In this document: positions 7,868-17,188 of the stretch, piece after piece
How positions within the stretch are numbered: the first letter of the stretch is position 1
Layout of the letters: every line of letters starts with the position of its first letter
From: Candidatus Rokuibacteriota bacterium
Lineage (GTDB): Bacteria; Methylomirabilota; Methylomirabilia; Rokubacteriales; CSP1-6
Length of the DNA stretch: 33,065 nt
Assembly (NCBI GenBank): GCA_016209425.1
Contig: JACQWA010000111.1
Span: 1-33,065, forward strand
Direction of reading: 5' to 3'
Notes under the pieces: generated by a model
Database searches by the model: none
What the model saw: the letters and a program-made list of their open reading frames with translations, nothing else
What the model was told of the DNA's origin: nothing
Position numbers and translations under genes: made by a program

Positions 7868-9109
7868 ATGCCCGGCCTCAGGGTGCTGACCAACGCCTTT
7901 CTGATCGACTGTGCGGGCAAGGAGCCCGTCGAGGGCGCCGCCGTCGTCGTGGAGGGGGAGCGCATCAAGGACGTGATCCGCTCCGGCCGGGTCGGGCCCC
8001 TCAAGGGCACGGTGGAAACGCTGAACCTGAAGGGGCACACCCTGATGCCGGGCCTCACCGACGCCCACGTCCACGTCTGCGCCGTCGAGGGGAACATCGC
8101 CGAGCAGCACCGCTACAACCCGCCGAGCCTCATCGCCGCCAAGGCGCTCCGGCGGATCGAGCAGGCGCTCATGCAGGGCTTCACCACGGTGCGCGATGCC
8201 GGCGGCGCCGATTACGGCTTCCGCGAGGCCGTCGCGTCCGGCCTGTATCCGGGGCCCCGCCTGCTGGTTTCGGGCCGGGTGCTCTCCCAGACGGGCGGGC
8301 ACGGCGACAAGCGGCGCCGCTCGGAGTGGATCGAGCCCGTCGAGTGCGGGCTCGGCATGGTCGGCGTCATCGCGGATGGCCCCGACGAAGTCCGGAAAGC
8401 GGCGCGCGAGCAGCTCAGGCGGGACGTCGACCAGATCAAGCTCATGGCCTCGGGGGGCGCCATGTCTCCCGCCGACGAGCTCGACACCACCCAGTACACG
8501 GTGGAGGAGATGCGGGTGGCGGTGGAGGAGGCGCGAGCCGTGGGAAAGTACGCGCTCGCCCACGCCTATTCCGCCAGGGCGGTGCGCAATGCGCTGGCGG
8601 CCGGCGTGCGCTCCATCGAGCACGGCAACCTTCTCGACGAAGCGGGGGCGAAGGAGATCAAGAAGGCCGGGGCTTACCTGGTGCCGACCATGATCACCTA
8701 CGAAGCCATCTGGCGGGAGGGCAAGGCCTACGGAATCACCGACCACCAGCTGCAGAAGATCAACCTGGCCCGCGAGCGGAGCGTGGAGGGCCTCACCCAC
8801 GCGTATCGGGCCGGCTGCAAGATCGGCTCGGGCTCCGATCTCCTGGGCGACATGCAGGCCCAGCGACCGGTGGAGCTGGAGCTCAAGGGGCAGGTCATGA
8901 AGCCCATGGAGGTGCTCTGCTCCGCCACGCGGGTCAACGCCGAGATCTTCCGCATGGAGGACCGGATCGGCACCGTGGAGCCCGGCAAATTCGCCGACCT
9001 CCTGGTGATGCGGGGGAACCCGCTGAAAGACCTCCGCCTCTTCCAGAACCCCGACAACCTCCGCCTGATCATGAAGGGCGGCGTGATCTACAAGCAGGCG
9101 CTCGCTTGA
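7868..9109 (+). CDS. Amidohydrolase family protein (imidazolonepropionase-like)
   Basis: GHTLMPGLTDAHVHV, TTVRDAGGADYGFREAV, SIEHGNLLD, GSGSDLLGDMQ, GTVEPGKFADLLVMRGNPL. Confidence 0.9.
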   Translation: MPGLRVLTNAFLIDCAGKEPVEGAAVVVEGERIKDVIRSGRVGPLKGTVETLNLKGHTLMPGLTDAHVHVCAVEGNIAEQHRYNPPSLIAAKALRRIEQALMQGFTTVRDAGGADYGFREAVASGLYPGPRLLVSGRVLSQTGGHGDKRRRSEWIEPVECGLGMVGVIADGPDEVRKAAREQLRRDVDQIKLMASGGAMSPADELDTTQYTVEEMRVAVEEARAVGKYALAHAYSARAVRNALAAGVRSIEHGNLLDEAGAKEIKKAGAYLVPTMITYEAIWREGKAYGITDHQLQKINLARERSVEGLTHAYRAGCKIGSGSDLLGDMQAQRPVELELKGQVMKPMEVLCSATRVNAEIFRMEDRIGTVEPGKFADLLVMRGNPLKDLRLFQNPDNLRLIMKGGVIYKQALA

Positions 9110-9140
9110 CCGCCTGAGCGCGATCGCCTAGACTCGGGCC

Positions 9141-10316
9141 ATGCCGGGACGGCCGTTCCTTCAGATTCCGGGGCCCACGCTGGTGCCGGAGCGCATCGTG
9201 CGGGCCATGTCGCAGTCGATCATCGACCACCGCGGCCCGAAGTTCGCCGCCCTCGTCCGCGAGTGCCTGGAGGGCCTGAAGGGCGTCTTCCAGACGGAGA
9301 AGGCGCAGATCGTGATCTACCCCGGCTCGGGGACCGGGGCGTGGGAGGCCTGTCTCGTCAACACGCTCTCCCCGGGCGAGCGGGCGCTGGCGTGCGTGAA
9401 CGGTCACTTCTCCACCGGCTTCGCCAGGACGGCGGCCGCCTACGGGATCGAGGTGGAGCGGCTCGACCTCCCCTACGGCGCGGGCGTTCCCGCTGACCAG
9501 GTCGAAGCGCGCCTCAGGGCGGACACGGCTCACCAGCTCCGGGCCGTCCTCGTGGTGCACAACGAGACGTCCACGGGCGTGACGTCCAACGTGGCGGCGG
9601 TCCGCGCGGCGCTCGACCGGGCGCGCCACCCGGCTCTCCTCCTCGTGGACGTGGTCTCCTCGCTCGCCTCCATCGATTTCCGCGTGGACGAGTGGGGGGT
9701 GGACGTGGCGCTCACGGGACCCCAGAAGGGGCTCATGCTCCCGCCCGGGCTTGCGATCCTCGCCGTGAGCGACAAGGCGCTCCACGCCGGCGAGAAGGCC
9801 AAATGCCCGCGCGCCTACTGGGACTGGGCGCCGGTCCTGGAGCGGAACACGCGCGGGGAGTTTCCCTACACGCCGGCCACGAGCCTCCTCTTCGGCCTCC
9901 GGGAGAGCCTCCACGTGCTGAACGAGGAGGGGCTCCCCCAGGTCTTCGCGCGCCACGCGCGGCTCGCCGAGGCGTGCCGGCGCGCGATCCTGGCGCTCGG
10001 GCTCCAGCTCCTCTGCCGGAACCCCCATGAATACTCGAACACCCTCACCGCCGTCGTGATGCCGAGGGGCTTCAACTCCGACGCCTACATCGCCCACGCC
10101 AACCGGACGCTCGATCTCTCCCTGGGCGTGGGGCTCGGCGACGTCAAGGGGAAGGTCTTTCGCATCGGCCACCTGGGAAGCCTGAACGAGCTCGAGCTGC
10201 TGGGCGGCCTGGCCGGAGTCGAGCTGACGCTCAAGAGCTTCGGCGTGAAGCTCGACCTCGGCGCCGGCCTCGCCGCAGCCGAGGAATATTTGCTGGAAAC
10301 GGCCCGACCGCGTTAG
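9141..10316 (+). CDS. PLP-dependent aminotransferase, class V (alanine/serine-glyoxylate aminotransferase-like)
   Basis: IPGPTLVPERIVRAMSQSIIDHRGPKF, VVHNETSTGVTSNV, LVDVVSSLASIDFRVDEWGVDVALTGPQKGLMLPPGLAIL. Confidence 0.9.
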   Translation: MPGRPFLQIPGPTLVPERIVRAMSQSIIDHRGPKFAALVRECLEGLKGVFQTEKAQIVIYPGSGTGAWEACLVNTLSPGERALACVNGHFSTGFARTAAAYGIEVERLDLPYGAGVPADQVEARLRADTAHQLRAVLVVHNETSTGVTSNVAAVRAALDRARHPALLLVDVVSSLASIDFRVDEWGVDVALTGPQKGLMLPPGLAILAVSDKALHAGEKAKCPRAYWDWAPVLERNTRGEFPYTPATSLLFGLRESLHVLNEEGLPQVFARHARLAEACRRAILALGLQLLCRNPHEYSNTLTAVVMPRGFNSDAYIAHANRTLDLSLGVGLGDVKGKVFRIGHLGSLNELELLGGLAGVELTLKSFGVKLDLGAGLAAAEEYLLETARPR

Positions 10317-10326
10317 CAGGGTTCGA

Positions 10327-10391
10327 GCGCAGGCTTCGCCTGCGCCACCTTGGGGGGAGGACTCGGAGGGGGCCTTCGAGGCCCCCTCCGA
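10327..10391. terminator. Two consecutive hairpins between convergent genes; candidate bidirectional terminator
   Basis: GCGCAGGC-TTC-GCCTGCGC (10327-10345, 8 bp) and TCGGAGGGGGCC-TTCGA-GGCCCCCTCCGA (10363-10391, 12 bp perfect); flanked by gene ends at 10316 (+) and 10396 (-). No clear U-tract. Confidence 0.55.
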
Positions 10392-10395
10392 TCTG

Positions 10396-10806
10396 TTACT
10401 GAAGCCAGCCGTCCTTCAGGAACGACTGATTCTGCCTGCCGCTCACCTCGATGATGACGGGCCCAGTGTACTGCGCCAGGCTCCGCTTCGCGGAGACGTA
10501 CTTCCGGTAGGCGAAGACGTTGCTGAAATAGAACCCGTCCCGGCAGAATGCCCAGATCGGGCCGTGATCGATGGCGGGCGAGCAGGGCACCAACATGACC
10601 GACTGGACGGCGCCGGGATGCGGCCGGAACTGGCCGTTCACCATGACGCCGATCTCCTGGCCTTTGGGGTCCCGCACCCGCGCCGCTGCCTCGAGCCCAT
10701 CGGAGGGGGCCACGAGGGCGGCCACTCCCACCGAGACAAGGCCGAGGACGACCAACGCGACCCCGATCCCCTTGATGACACCCTTCCCCATCCCGCGTTC
10801 CTCCAT
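10396..10806 (-). CDS. Small membrane-anchored protein of unknown function
   Basis: From internal Met: MEERGMGKGVIKGIGVALVVLGLVSVGVAALVAPSDGLEAAARVRDPKGQEIGVMVNGQFRPHP...; one N-terminal TM. Confidence 0.6.
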   Translation of the reverse strand: MEERGMGKGVIKGIGVALVVLGLVSVGVAALVAPSDGLEAAARVRDPKGQEIGVMVNGQFRPHPGAVQSVMLVPCSPAIDHGPIWAFCRDGFYFSNVFAYRKYVSAKRSLAQYTGPVIIEVSGRQNQSFLKDGWLQ

Positions 10807-10952
10807 CTTGTCGCCACCTTCGCTGCCAGGAATCGTCGACGACGCCCGAGAACGGCAGCAAGGAGGATGCCAGGAGAGGGATCGGCGGGAATCTTTCAAG
10901 CAAGCGGGCTTGCATTCCGGGCCGCCGGGCCGTCGAGGCAGGATGACGCCAG

Positions 10953-10973
10953 CTTGTCCAAGCGTTGGACAAG
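10953..10973. promoter_or_regulatory. Perfect inverted repeat, operator-like
   Basis: CTTGTCCAA-GCG-TTGGACAAG: 9 bp arms, 3 nt centre, 67 nt upstream of the ATG at 11041. Confidence 0.45.
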
Positions 10974-11040
10974 ATGACCCGCTTCGGGGTGATCCGCTAC
11001 GATCCGGAGCAGCATGCCGGCGCTTGTCACCTACCGCGTC

Positions 11041-11186
11041 CGATGAAGTTCGGGCTCCAGCTCCCCCACCTCGGCCCGCTGGCCTCGGGGTCCGGGACCG
11101 TCCGCCTCGCTCGACGGGCCGAGGCCCTGGGCTTCGATTCGCAGCTTTTCGAGCGCTTCGCGGCTGACGTCCGCCCTCGCCTCTGA
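11041..11186 (+). pseudogene. Truncated N-terminus of an LLM-class (luciferase-like) oxidoreductase
   Basis: MKFGLQLPHLGPLASGSGTVRLARRAEALGFDS matches the N-terminal pattern of LLM proteins, then diverges and stops after about 48 aa. Confidence 0.55.
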
Positions 11187-11220
11187 TCGCCCCCGCCTGC
11201 CACGCGCGGGATGTACCGCC

Positions 11221-11922
11221 TTACCGGATGCAGCCTTGCGAACTGGTTACAAATGTGTTCCGCAACCAGAAGTTCCTGTCGCAGTTCGGGTTGTCGTCCC
11301 TCATGTCCGTGGAGGAGTTGCTCAGCGCCGTGTTGCGGAAGACGATGCTGTTGCGGGCGTCAGTCGACAGGTAGATCCCGATGCCGTTGGAGTCCGCCCG
11401 GTTGTCCGACAGAAGGTTGAACTTCAGCTGGACGCCAGCAGCATAGATGAAGTAGCCCGTGGCTCGATGGTTGACCGCGGTGTTTCTGTGGAGCCAGTTG
11501 CCCGAGCTCTGCACATAGAAACCGTTGCCGTTGCCGTCCGCGGTCACGCGCTGGATTCTCTGCCGGCCTGACCCGGCGACCACCACCCCGGCGAAGCAGT
11601 TCGTCACCGTGCCGTTCGTGACGGTTGCGGCGTTGCCCCCCACGACGATGCCATCGAGGCCGATCTGACCGCTGGTCGTACAGCTCACCGTGAAACCGTT
11701 CAGATCGAACTGGACGGGACCGACGACCCTGAGGGCCGGGCCGGTGGGACCACACGGCCCCACGTTGGAATCCAGGACGAAGCTTCCACCGGGACCGAGG
11801 GTGTCGCCACAGCTGATGTGTCCGGCCTCGGCGACCGGGACCGGGCTTCCGAGCAGTCCCAGGGTAAAGAGCCCGGTCAGCACAAGGACCCCCAGCCCGC
11901 GTAGTTCGTCGAGCTTCCTCAT
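11221..11922 (-). CDS. Exported right-handed parallel beta-helix protein (NosD/PbH1-like)
   Basis: Signal peptide; repeats such as GLDGIVVGGNAATVTNGTVTNCFAGVVVAGSGRQRIQRVTADGNGNGFYVQSSGNWLHRNTAVNH...DSNGIGIYLSTDARNSIVFRNTALSN. Confidence 0.78.
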   Translation of the reverse strand: MRKLDELRGLGVLVLTGLFTLGLLGSPVPVAEAGHISCGDTLGPGGSFVLDSNVGPCGPTGPALRVVGPVQFDLNGFTVSCTTSGQIGLDGIVVGGNAATVTNGTVTNCFAGVVVAGSGRQRIQRVTADGNGNGFYVQSSGNWLHRNTAVNHRATGYFIYAAGVQLKFNLLSDNRADSNGIGIYLSTDARNSIVFRNTALSNSSTDMRDDNPNCDRNFWLRNTFVTSSQGCIR

Positions 11923-12193
11923 TGGCTCGCCCCTCCCGTCGGATTGACCATCAGCCTCTCAGACCTCGATGATCGTGACGGGAGGATGATCGCCGAACTC
12001 AGCGAAATGAGTCAAGCTCGGGGTGGACCGTTCCTCCGCCGGCTGCCATCCGAGCCGAGCGTTGTCAGTCTGACCCGCATCTGCCGTCCTGGCACTTGCT
12101 GGGGCCGCTCTACCGAGGGTCGGCGGACCAGAATCTCCCAAATTCTCAGGCGATTAGCCCTTGGCATGGCGGCTGCAGAACGTATGCCCTGTT

Positions 12194-13183
12194 ATGCCCA
12201 AAATCTTTTGCACCCTTGCCCCTTCGGAGGAGGTTCGCCACGTCGAGGTTAGCGTCGAGGGCGAGCTGACGGCCGTCGACGCGTCCTCCCTCTGCCGAGC
12301 CGTGCGGGACCATCTCGAGAGGGGAGCCCAGTCATTGACGATCAACCTGGAGAACGTGAAGGCGGCGGACCCCGTGGGTCTCGCGGCGCTGCTTCAGAGC
12401 TGCCGGCTGGCGGAACGCTTGGGGGTCCGGCTGTCGGTCTGCCCCGGTCCGGCGGCCTACCGGGCCCTCTTGGCGGCCAAGCTGGTCTCCGAACTCACCG
12501 TGGTGCCGTCAGAGGATCACACGGCGCTCTTGCTCGCCGGTCCCCCCGCCATCGACCTCCCCGCGTGGCACGTCCTCTTCGTCGCCAAGAACCAACGCAT
12601 CGGCCTCCGGCTGCCCGCGTGGGAGGACCTGGCGCTGTTCGAACGGTGGGCCCAGGAGCCCCTCCTCGACCAGATGGTCGGGAGCGACCTGCTCTACGCG
12701 TGCCGGCACCTCGGGGCCTATCATCCGGACTTCACCCCTCTGGTCTTGAACGACCCGACCGCGTTGACCTTGCTGGTTCACCCCCTGGCGCCTCCGGCGA
12801 GCCCGGTGGGCTACGTGCGCCTCTTCAACATCCACCTCGTCGAACAGTTCGCCTTCCTCGAGACGGCCGTGTCGGACCTTCGCTCCCTCCGGAAAGGCTG
12901 GGGCATCGAAGCCTCGCGCCTCCTGCTGGCCTACGCCCTGGATGCCCTCGGCCTCTGTCGCGTGGAGGCGAAAGTCTACGCGTACAACCCCCTCAGCATC
13001 AACTCGCTCAAGCGGAACGGGTTCACGCAGGAGGGGGTCCTGCGCCACGCGCGCAGCTACGACGGCCAGCGCTGGGACATCCTGGTCTTTTCCATCCTCC
13101 ACGAGGAGATGGTCGAGCAGCGGAAGCAGGAAGTGTTTCCCTACATGGGGTTCTGGGGACAGAGCCGGGATGATCCTCCATAA
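12194..13183 (+). CDS. STAS-like domain fused to GNAT-type acetyltransferase
   Basis: N-terminal VEGELTAVDASSLCRAVRDHLERGAQSLTINLENVKAADPVGLAALLQSCRLAERLGVRLSV is STAS-like; C-terminal KGWGIEASRLLLAYALDALGLCRVEAKVYAYNPLSINSLKRNGFTQEGVLRHARSYDGQRWD is GNAT-like. ORF could start at 12161. Confidence 0.72.
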   Translation: MPKIFCTLAPSEEVRHVEVSVEGELTAVDASSLCRAVRDHLERGAQSLTINLENVKAADPVGLAALLQSCRLAERLGVRLSVCPGPAAYRALLAAKLVSELTVVPSEDHTALLLAGPPAIDLPAWHVLFVAKNQRIGLRLPAWEDLALFERWAQEPLLDQMVGSDLLYACRHLGAYHPDFTPLVLNDPTALTLLVHPLAPPASPVGYVRLFNIHLVEQFAFLETAVSDLRSLRKGWGIEASRLLLAYALDALGLCRVEAKVYAYNPLSINSLKRNGFTQEGVLRHARSYDGQRWDILVFSILHEEMVEQRKQEVFPYMGFWGQSRDDPP

Positions 13184-15311
13184 GCTCGCCCCGCTGGTTG
13201 CCCTGGCGCTTAACCTGCTCTTGCTGGGGACGGCTCTCGCTCCGGACCGGAAGAACCAGCGCCAGAAGCTGTTCGCCTGCGTGGCGGCTTCCCTGGCCTG
13301 GTGGAACCTCGGCGTGTTCGGGCTTCGGGTGAGCGAGGACCCCACCACCGCGCTCCTCTGGGAGCGGCTCCTCCACCTCGGGGTGGTCCCGATCCCCGTG
13401 CTCTTCTACCACTACGTCCTCGTCTTTCTCAACGAGTCCACGCGCGGGCGGACGCTCCGGCTGGGGTACGTCCTCTGCGGAGGCTTTCTGGCCCTGAGCC
13501 TCACCCCCGCGTTCATGTCGGGCGTGAAGGACACCCCCTGGGGGTATGCCCCGCTGGCGGGTCCTCTCTACCACGCGTTCTTCATTTACTTCCAGACCTA
13601 CATGGTCCTGGGCCTCGCGCGCCTTCTCCGCCGCTATCGCGGCATGGAGTCCAGCTTTCGGCGAAATCGTACGCTCCTGGTGATCTTCGGCGTGGTCGTG
13701 AGCCTCCTCGGGGGCCTGGTGGACTTTCTCCGGTTCATCCTCGGCTGGCAGTGGCTCTACCCCCTCGGAATTCCCAGCAACGCGATCTTTGCCCTCGCCC
13801 TGGGGGTGGCGATCGTCCGCTACCGGCTCATGGACATCGGAGTCCTGGCGAAGCGGGTCATCCTCTACCTGCTGACCTCCGTCTCTCTCGCCCCGGTGCT
13901 CTTCGTCGGCCTGGCCGTGGCGGACCGGTTGGTGCCGGGCCAGCATCTCGAGGGGAACCTTCGCTATTCCGCCATTCTGCTGGCGGCCCTGGCCCTCGCG
14001 CTTCCCGTCCTCAGGAAGCTGGAACACGGCTTGGACCGCGTGATGTTCCAGCAGCGACACGGGGTCCGTGACGCCCTCGTCGCGCTCGCCAAGGAGCTGG
14101 CCTCCATCCTCGAGGTCAAGGTCCTCGGCCAGAAGCTCACCGAAAGTTTGGTGAGCCGGATCCCGCTGACCCACGCCGGCCTCAAGCTCTACGACCCGGC
14201 TGCCGACGCCTTTGTCCGCGCCGGCTGGGCCAGCTCGGGGGCGGTCGACGTCGAGGAGACCCCCATCCCGACCAAGAGCGGGCTTGCCCTCTGGCTCCAG
14301 GCGACCGGACGCACGCTCGTCCTGGAAGAGGCGGGGTTTCACCTCCAGCTGGAGCCCACGATCCAGGAGTCCGTGCGGGAGCTGGAGACGAATCGGGCCT
14401 CCATGCTGATTCCCCTGCGCCTGGACGGCCGGCTCAGCGGGATTCTCGTCCTCGGCGAAAAGCTCTCCGGCGGGATCTTCGAGCAGGAAGAAATCGAGCT
14501 CCTCGAGATGCTCGTCGGCGAGACCGCCATCGCGCTGAAGAACGCGCGGCTGTACGAGGAGCTCCGGAGCCAGGTGGACGAGCTGCAACGCACCCAGCAG
14601 CAACTGGTTCAGTCCACCAAGCTGGCCGCCATCGGGGAGCTGGCGGCCACCGTGGCGCACGAGATCAACAGCCCCCTGACCAGCATTCTGGGCTACACGG
14701 GGCTCTTGCTCAAACAGGCGAAGCCGGAGAGCGCGGAGCATCAGAAGCTGTCCGTCATCGCCAGCGAATCGAACCGCGCCCGGAAGATCATCCAGGACCT
14801 GCTGCACTTTGCCCGGCGGCGGGAGCCCAAGCGGGAACCGGTGAACGTTCACGACCTGGTCGACCGCTCGCTGGGGCTCGTGCACGGCAAGCTCTCCCAT
14901 GGGCACGTCGAGGTCCAGACCGTGTTCGATCCCTGGCTCCCGCCGATCTGGGCGGACGGCGACCAGCTCATCCAGGTCTTCATGAACCTCATCGCCAACG
15001 CGGCGGACGCGATGCCCCAGGGAGGCCTCCTGGTCGTGCGAACGGAGCTGCGGAACGAGGGCGATCCCCAGGTCGCCGTCAGCTTTCAGGACTCCGGGCT
15101 GGGAATGAGCCCCGATCACCTCTCGAGAATCTTCGAGCCGTTTTTTACGACCAAACCGGAGCGACAGGGCACCGGGCTCGGGCTCTCCGTCAGCCTGGGC
15201 ATCGTGAAGCACCACGGCGGACGGATCGAGGTGGACAGCGACTCCGGGAAGGGAACCACCATGGTGGTTCTGCTCCCGGCCGCCTGGAAGCCGCTCGGGC
15301 TCTCTCGCTAA
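13170..15311 (+). CDS. Membrane sensor histidine kinase (7TM-like N-terminus, GAF, HisKA, HATPase)
   Basis: Multiple N-terminal TM segments; GAF-like middle; H-box IGELAATVAHEINSPLTSILGYTGLL; N-box FMNLIANAADAMPQGG; DSGLGMSPDHLSRIFEPFFTTKPERQGTGLGLSVS. Confidence 0.9.
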   Translation: MILHKLAPLVALALNLLLLGTALAPDRKNQRQKLFACVAASLAWWNLGVFGLRVSEDPTTALLWERLLHLGVVPIPVLFYHYVLVFLNESTRGRTLRLGYVLCGGFLALSLTPAFMSGVKDTPWGYAPLAGPLYHAFFIYFQTYMVLGLARLLRRYRGMESSFRRNRTLLVIFGVVVSLLGGLVDFLRFILGWQWLYPLGIPSNAIFALALGVAIVRYRLMDIGVLAKRVILYLLTSVSLAPVLFVGLAVADRLVPGQHLEGNLRYSAILLAALALALPVLRKLEHGLDRVMFQQRHGVRDALVALAKELASILEVKVLGQKLTESLVSRIPLTHAGLKLYDPAADAFVRAGWASSGAVDVEETPIPTKSGLALWLQATGRTLVLEEAGFHLQLEPTIQESVRELETNRASMLIPLRLDGRLSGILVLGEKLSGGIFEQEEIELLEMLVGETAIALKNARLYEELRSQVDELQRTQQQLVQSTKLAAIGELAATVAHEINSPLTSILGYTGLLLKQAKPESAEHQKLSVIASESNRARKIIQDLLHFARRREPKREPVNVHDLVDRSLGLVHGKLSHGHVEVQTVFDPWLPPIWADGDQLIQVFMNLIANAADAMPQGGLLVVRTELRNEGDPQVAVSFQDSGLGMSPDHLSRIFEPFFTTKPERQGTGLGLSVSLGIVKHHGGRIEVDSDSGKGTTMVVLLPAAWKPLGLSR

Positions 15312-15356
15312 CCCGGCTCCGTCCCGCTTCCCACGCGGCCGCTCGGCCCGCTCCGC

Positions 15357-16217
15357 TCACTCCGTTCGGGCCGCAGCGGCGGTCAGGACCCGGTGAGGGT
15401 CCAGGACATCACGCAGCCCGTCGCCAAAGAGGTTGATCCCCAGCGTGGTGACGAAGATCGCCAGGCCCGGGAACGCCGCCAGCCACCAGTGGGTGAGCAT
15501 GTAGACTCGCCCCTCACCCAGCATGGCGCCCCAGGAGGGAATCGGCGGCTGGATCCCCAGGCCCAGGAAGGAGAGAAACGACTCCAGGATGATCATGCGC
15601 GCCACTTCGAGGCTCGCCATGACGATGATCGTGTTGACCAGGTTGGGAAGGACGTGGGCCCAAATGATGCGGGAGCTGCCGAGACCCAGGGCCCGGGCCG
15701 CCTGGACGAACTCCCGCTCCCGGTACTTCAGCGTCTCCGCCCGCACGACCCGCGTGTAGACGGGCCAGCCCGTCACCCCGAGGACCACGATCATATTCCC
15801 GAAGCTCGGCCCCACCACCGCAATGGCTGCCAGCGCCAGGAGGAGGAAAGGGAACGCCAGCATCACGTTGACCAGATTGCTGATGATCGCGTCGACCCCG
15901 CCGCCGTAGTAGCCCGCCAGGAGGCCCATGAGGACGCCGAGGGTCATGGCGACCAGGACGGCGAGGGCGCCGGCGCTGATCGAGACCTGGGCGCCGTAGA
16001 TGATGCGGGAGAGGAGGTCGCGCCCCAAGGGGTCGGTCCCGAGCGGGTGCCTCCAGGTGCCTCCCGCGTCCCACACCGGCGGGATCAGCCGAACGCTGAC
16101 GGCCTGGAGGTACGGGTCGTGGGGCGCGAGCCACGGCGCCAGGACGGCGCAGAGGACGGCGAGCAGGACGATCGAGGCTCCCACCGCCAGGAATCGGAGT
16201 CGCCTCAAGCTACCCAT
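15357..16217 (-). CDS. ABC transporter permease, DppC/OppC-like
   Basis: HPLGTDPLGRDLLSRIIYGAQVSIS, FLGLGIQPPIPSWGAMLGEG, GDGLRDVLDPHRVL. Confidence 0.92.
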   Translation of the reverse strand: MGSLRRLRFLAVGASIVLLAVLCAVLAPWLAPHDPYLQAVSVRLIPPVWDAGGTWRHPLGTDPLGRDLLSRIIYGAQVSISAGALAVLVAMTLGVLMGLLAGYYGGGVDAIISNLVNVMLAFPFLLLALAAIAVVGPSFGNMIVVLGVTGWPVYTRVVRAETLKYREREFVQAARALGLGSSRIIWAHVLPNLVNTIIVMASLEVARMIILESFLSFLGLGIQPPIPSWGAMLGEGRVYMLTHWWLAAFPGLAIFVTTLGINLFGDGLRDVLDPHRVLTAAAARTE

Positions 16218-17139
16218 GGGCCTTCCCGAGGCGGATGCGCGGATCCAGGTACGTGATGGCGATATCCGTCAGGAGATTGGCGACGACGATCAGCAGCGCC
16301 AGCAGGACCACGGCTCCCTGGACGACGGGGTAATCGTAGGTGCGGATCGCCTTCACCGCCAGCGAGGCCACGCCCGGCCAGGCGAAGACCGTCTCGGTGA
16401 CCACGGCGCCGCCGAGGAGACGGCCGAACTGAACGCCCAGGATGGTCACGATGGGGATGGCGGCGTTTCGGAGGGCATGCTTGAAGAGGAGGACCCGCTC
16501 CGCCACGCCTTTGGCGCGGGCCGTGCGGATGTAGTCCTGGGTGAGAACGTCCAGCATTCCCGAGCGGGTCAGACGCATGGTGAGGGGCGCGAGATAAGCC
16601 CCCAGGGTGATCGCCGGCAGGATCAGGTGCCAGAGGGTGCCGCGGCCCGACGCCGGCAGCACGCGGAACTTCACGGCGAACAGGATGATCAGCATGATCC
16701 CCAGCCAGAAGATCGGCATGGCCTGTCCCGCCACCGCCCCCACCGTGCACAGCCGATCCGTCAGCGACCCCCGCCTGATGGCCGAAATCACTCCCAGCGG
16801 AATCGCAATGCCGAGCCCCACGATCATGCCCGCCAGGGTCAGCTCGAGCGTCGCGGGCATGCGCTCCAGGATCAGCCCGAGGGCCGATTCCTGGGTGAAG
16901 AGCGACTGGCCGAAATCCCCGCGCGCGGCGTCACTCAGGAAGGAGAGGTACTGGGCCCAGAGCGGGCGGGCCAGGCCGAGCTTCTCCTTGAGGAGGGCCA
17001 CGTCCGCGTCGGAGGCGTCCTGCGGGAGGAGGAGGAGGACCGGGTTGCCCACCACGTGGAGCAGGAGGAACGTGATGAGCGAGATCCCCAGGCAGACGAA
17101 GAGCGCCTGGAACAGCCGGTGGACGACATAGACTTGCAT
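16210..17139 (-). CDS. ABC transporter permease, DppB/OppB-like
   Basis: LTQDYIRTARAKGVAERVLLFKHALRNAAIPIVTILGVQFGRLLGGAVVTETVFAWPGVASL. Confidence 0.92.
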   Translation of the reverse strand: MQVYVVHRLFQALFVCLGISLITFLLLHVVGNPVLLLLPQDASDADVALLKEKLGLARPLWAQYLSFLSDAARGDFGQSLFTQESALGLILERMPATLELTLAGMIVGLGIAIPLGVISAIRRGSLTDRLCTVGAVAGQAMPIFWLGIMLIILFAVKFRVLPASGRGTLWHLILPAITLGAYLAPLTMRLTRSGMLDVLTQDYIRTARAKGVAERVLLFKHALRNAAIPIVTILGVQFGRLLGGAVVTETVFAWPGVASLAVKAIRTYDYPVVQGAVVLLALLIVVANLLTDIAITYLDPRIRLGKAHG

Positions 17140-17188
17140 GCGAGGCTATTTTAGGCGGAAAGACGCACCCCCGCCACGATGAGGTGTA

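Noticed and set aside
5914-8097. 727-aa minus-strand ORF
   Set aside because: Long only because of GC bias; antisense to permease, binding protein and amidohydrolase with clear motifs.
13023-15215. 730-aa minus-strand ORF
   Set aside because: Antisense to the histidine kinase; no domain-like sequence.
15344-15373. CGGCCCG...CGGGCCG inverted repeat between convergent genes
   Set aside because: Short GC-only arms in GC-rich DNA overlapping a stop codon; could be a weak terminator but not supportable as a feature.
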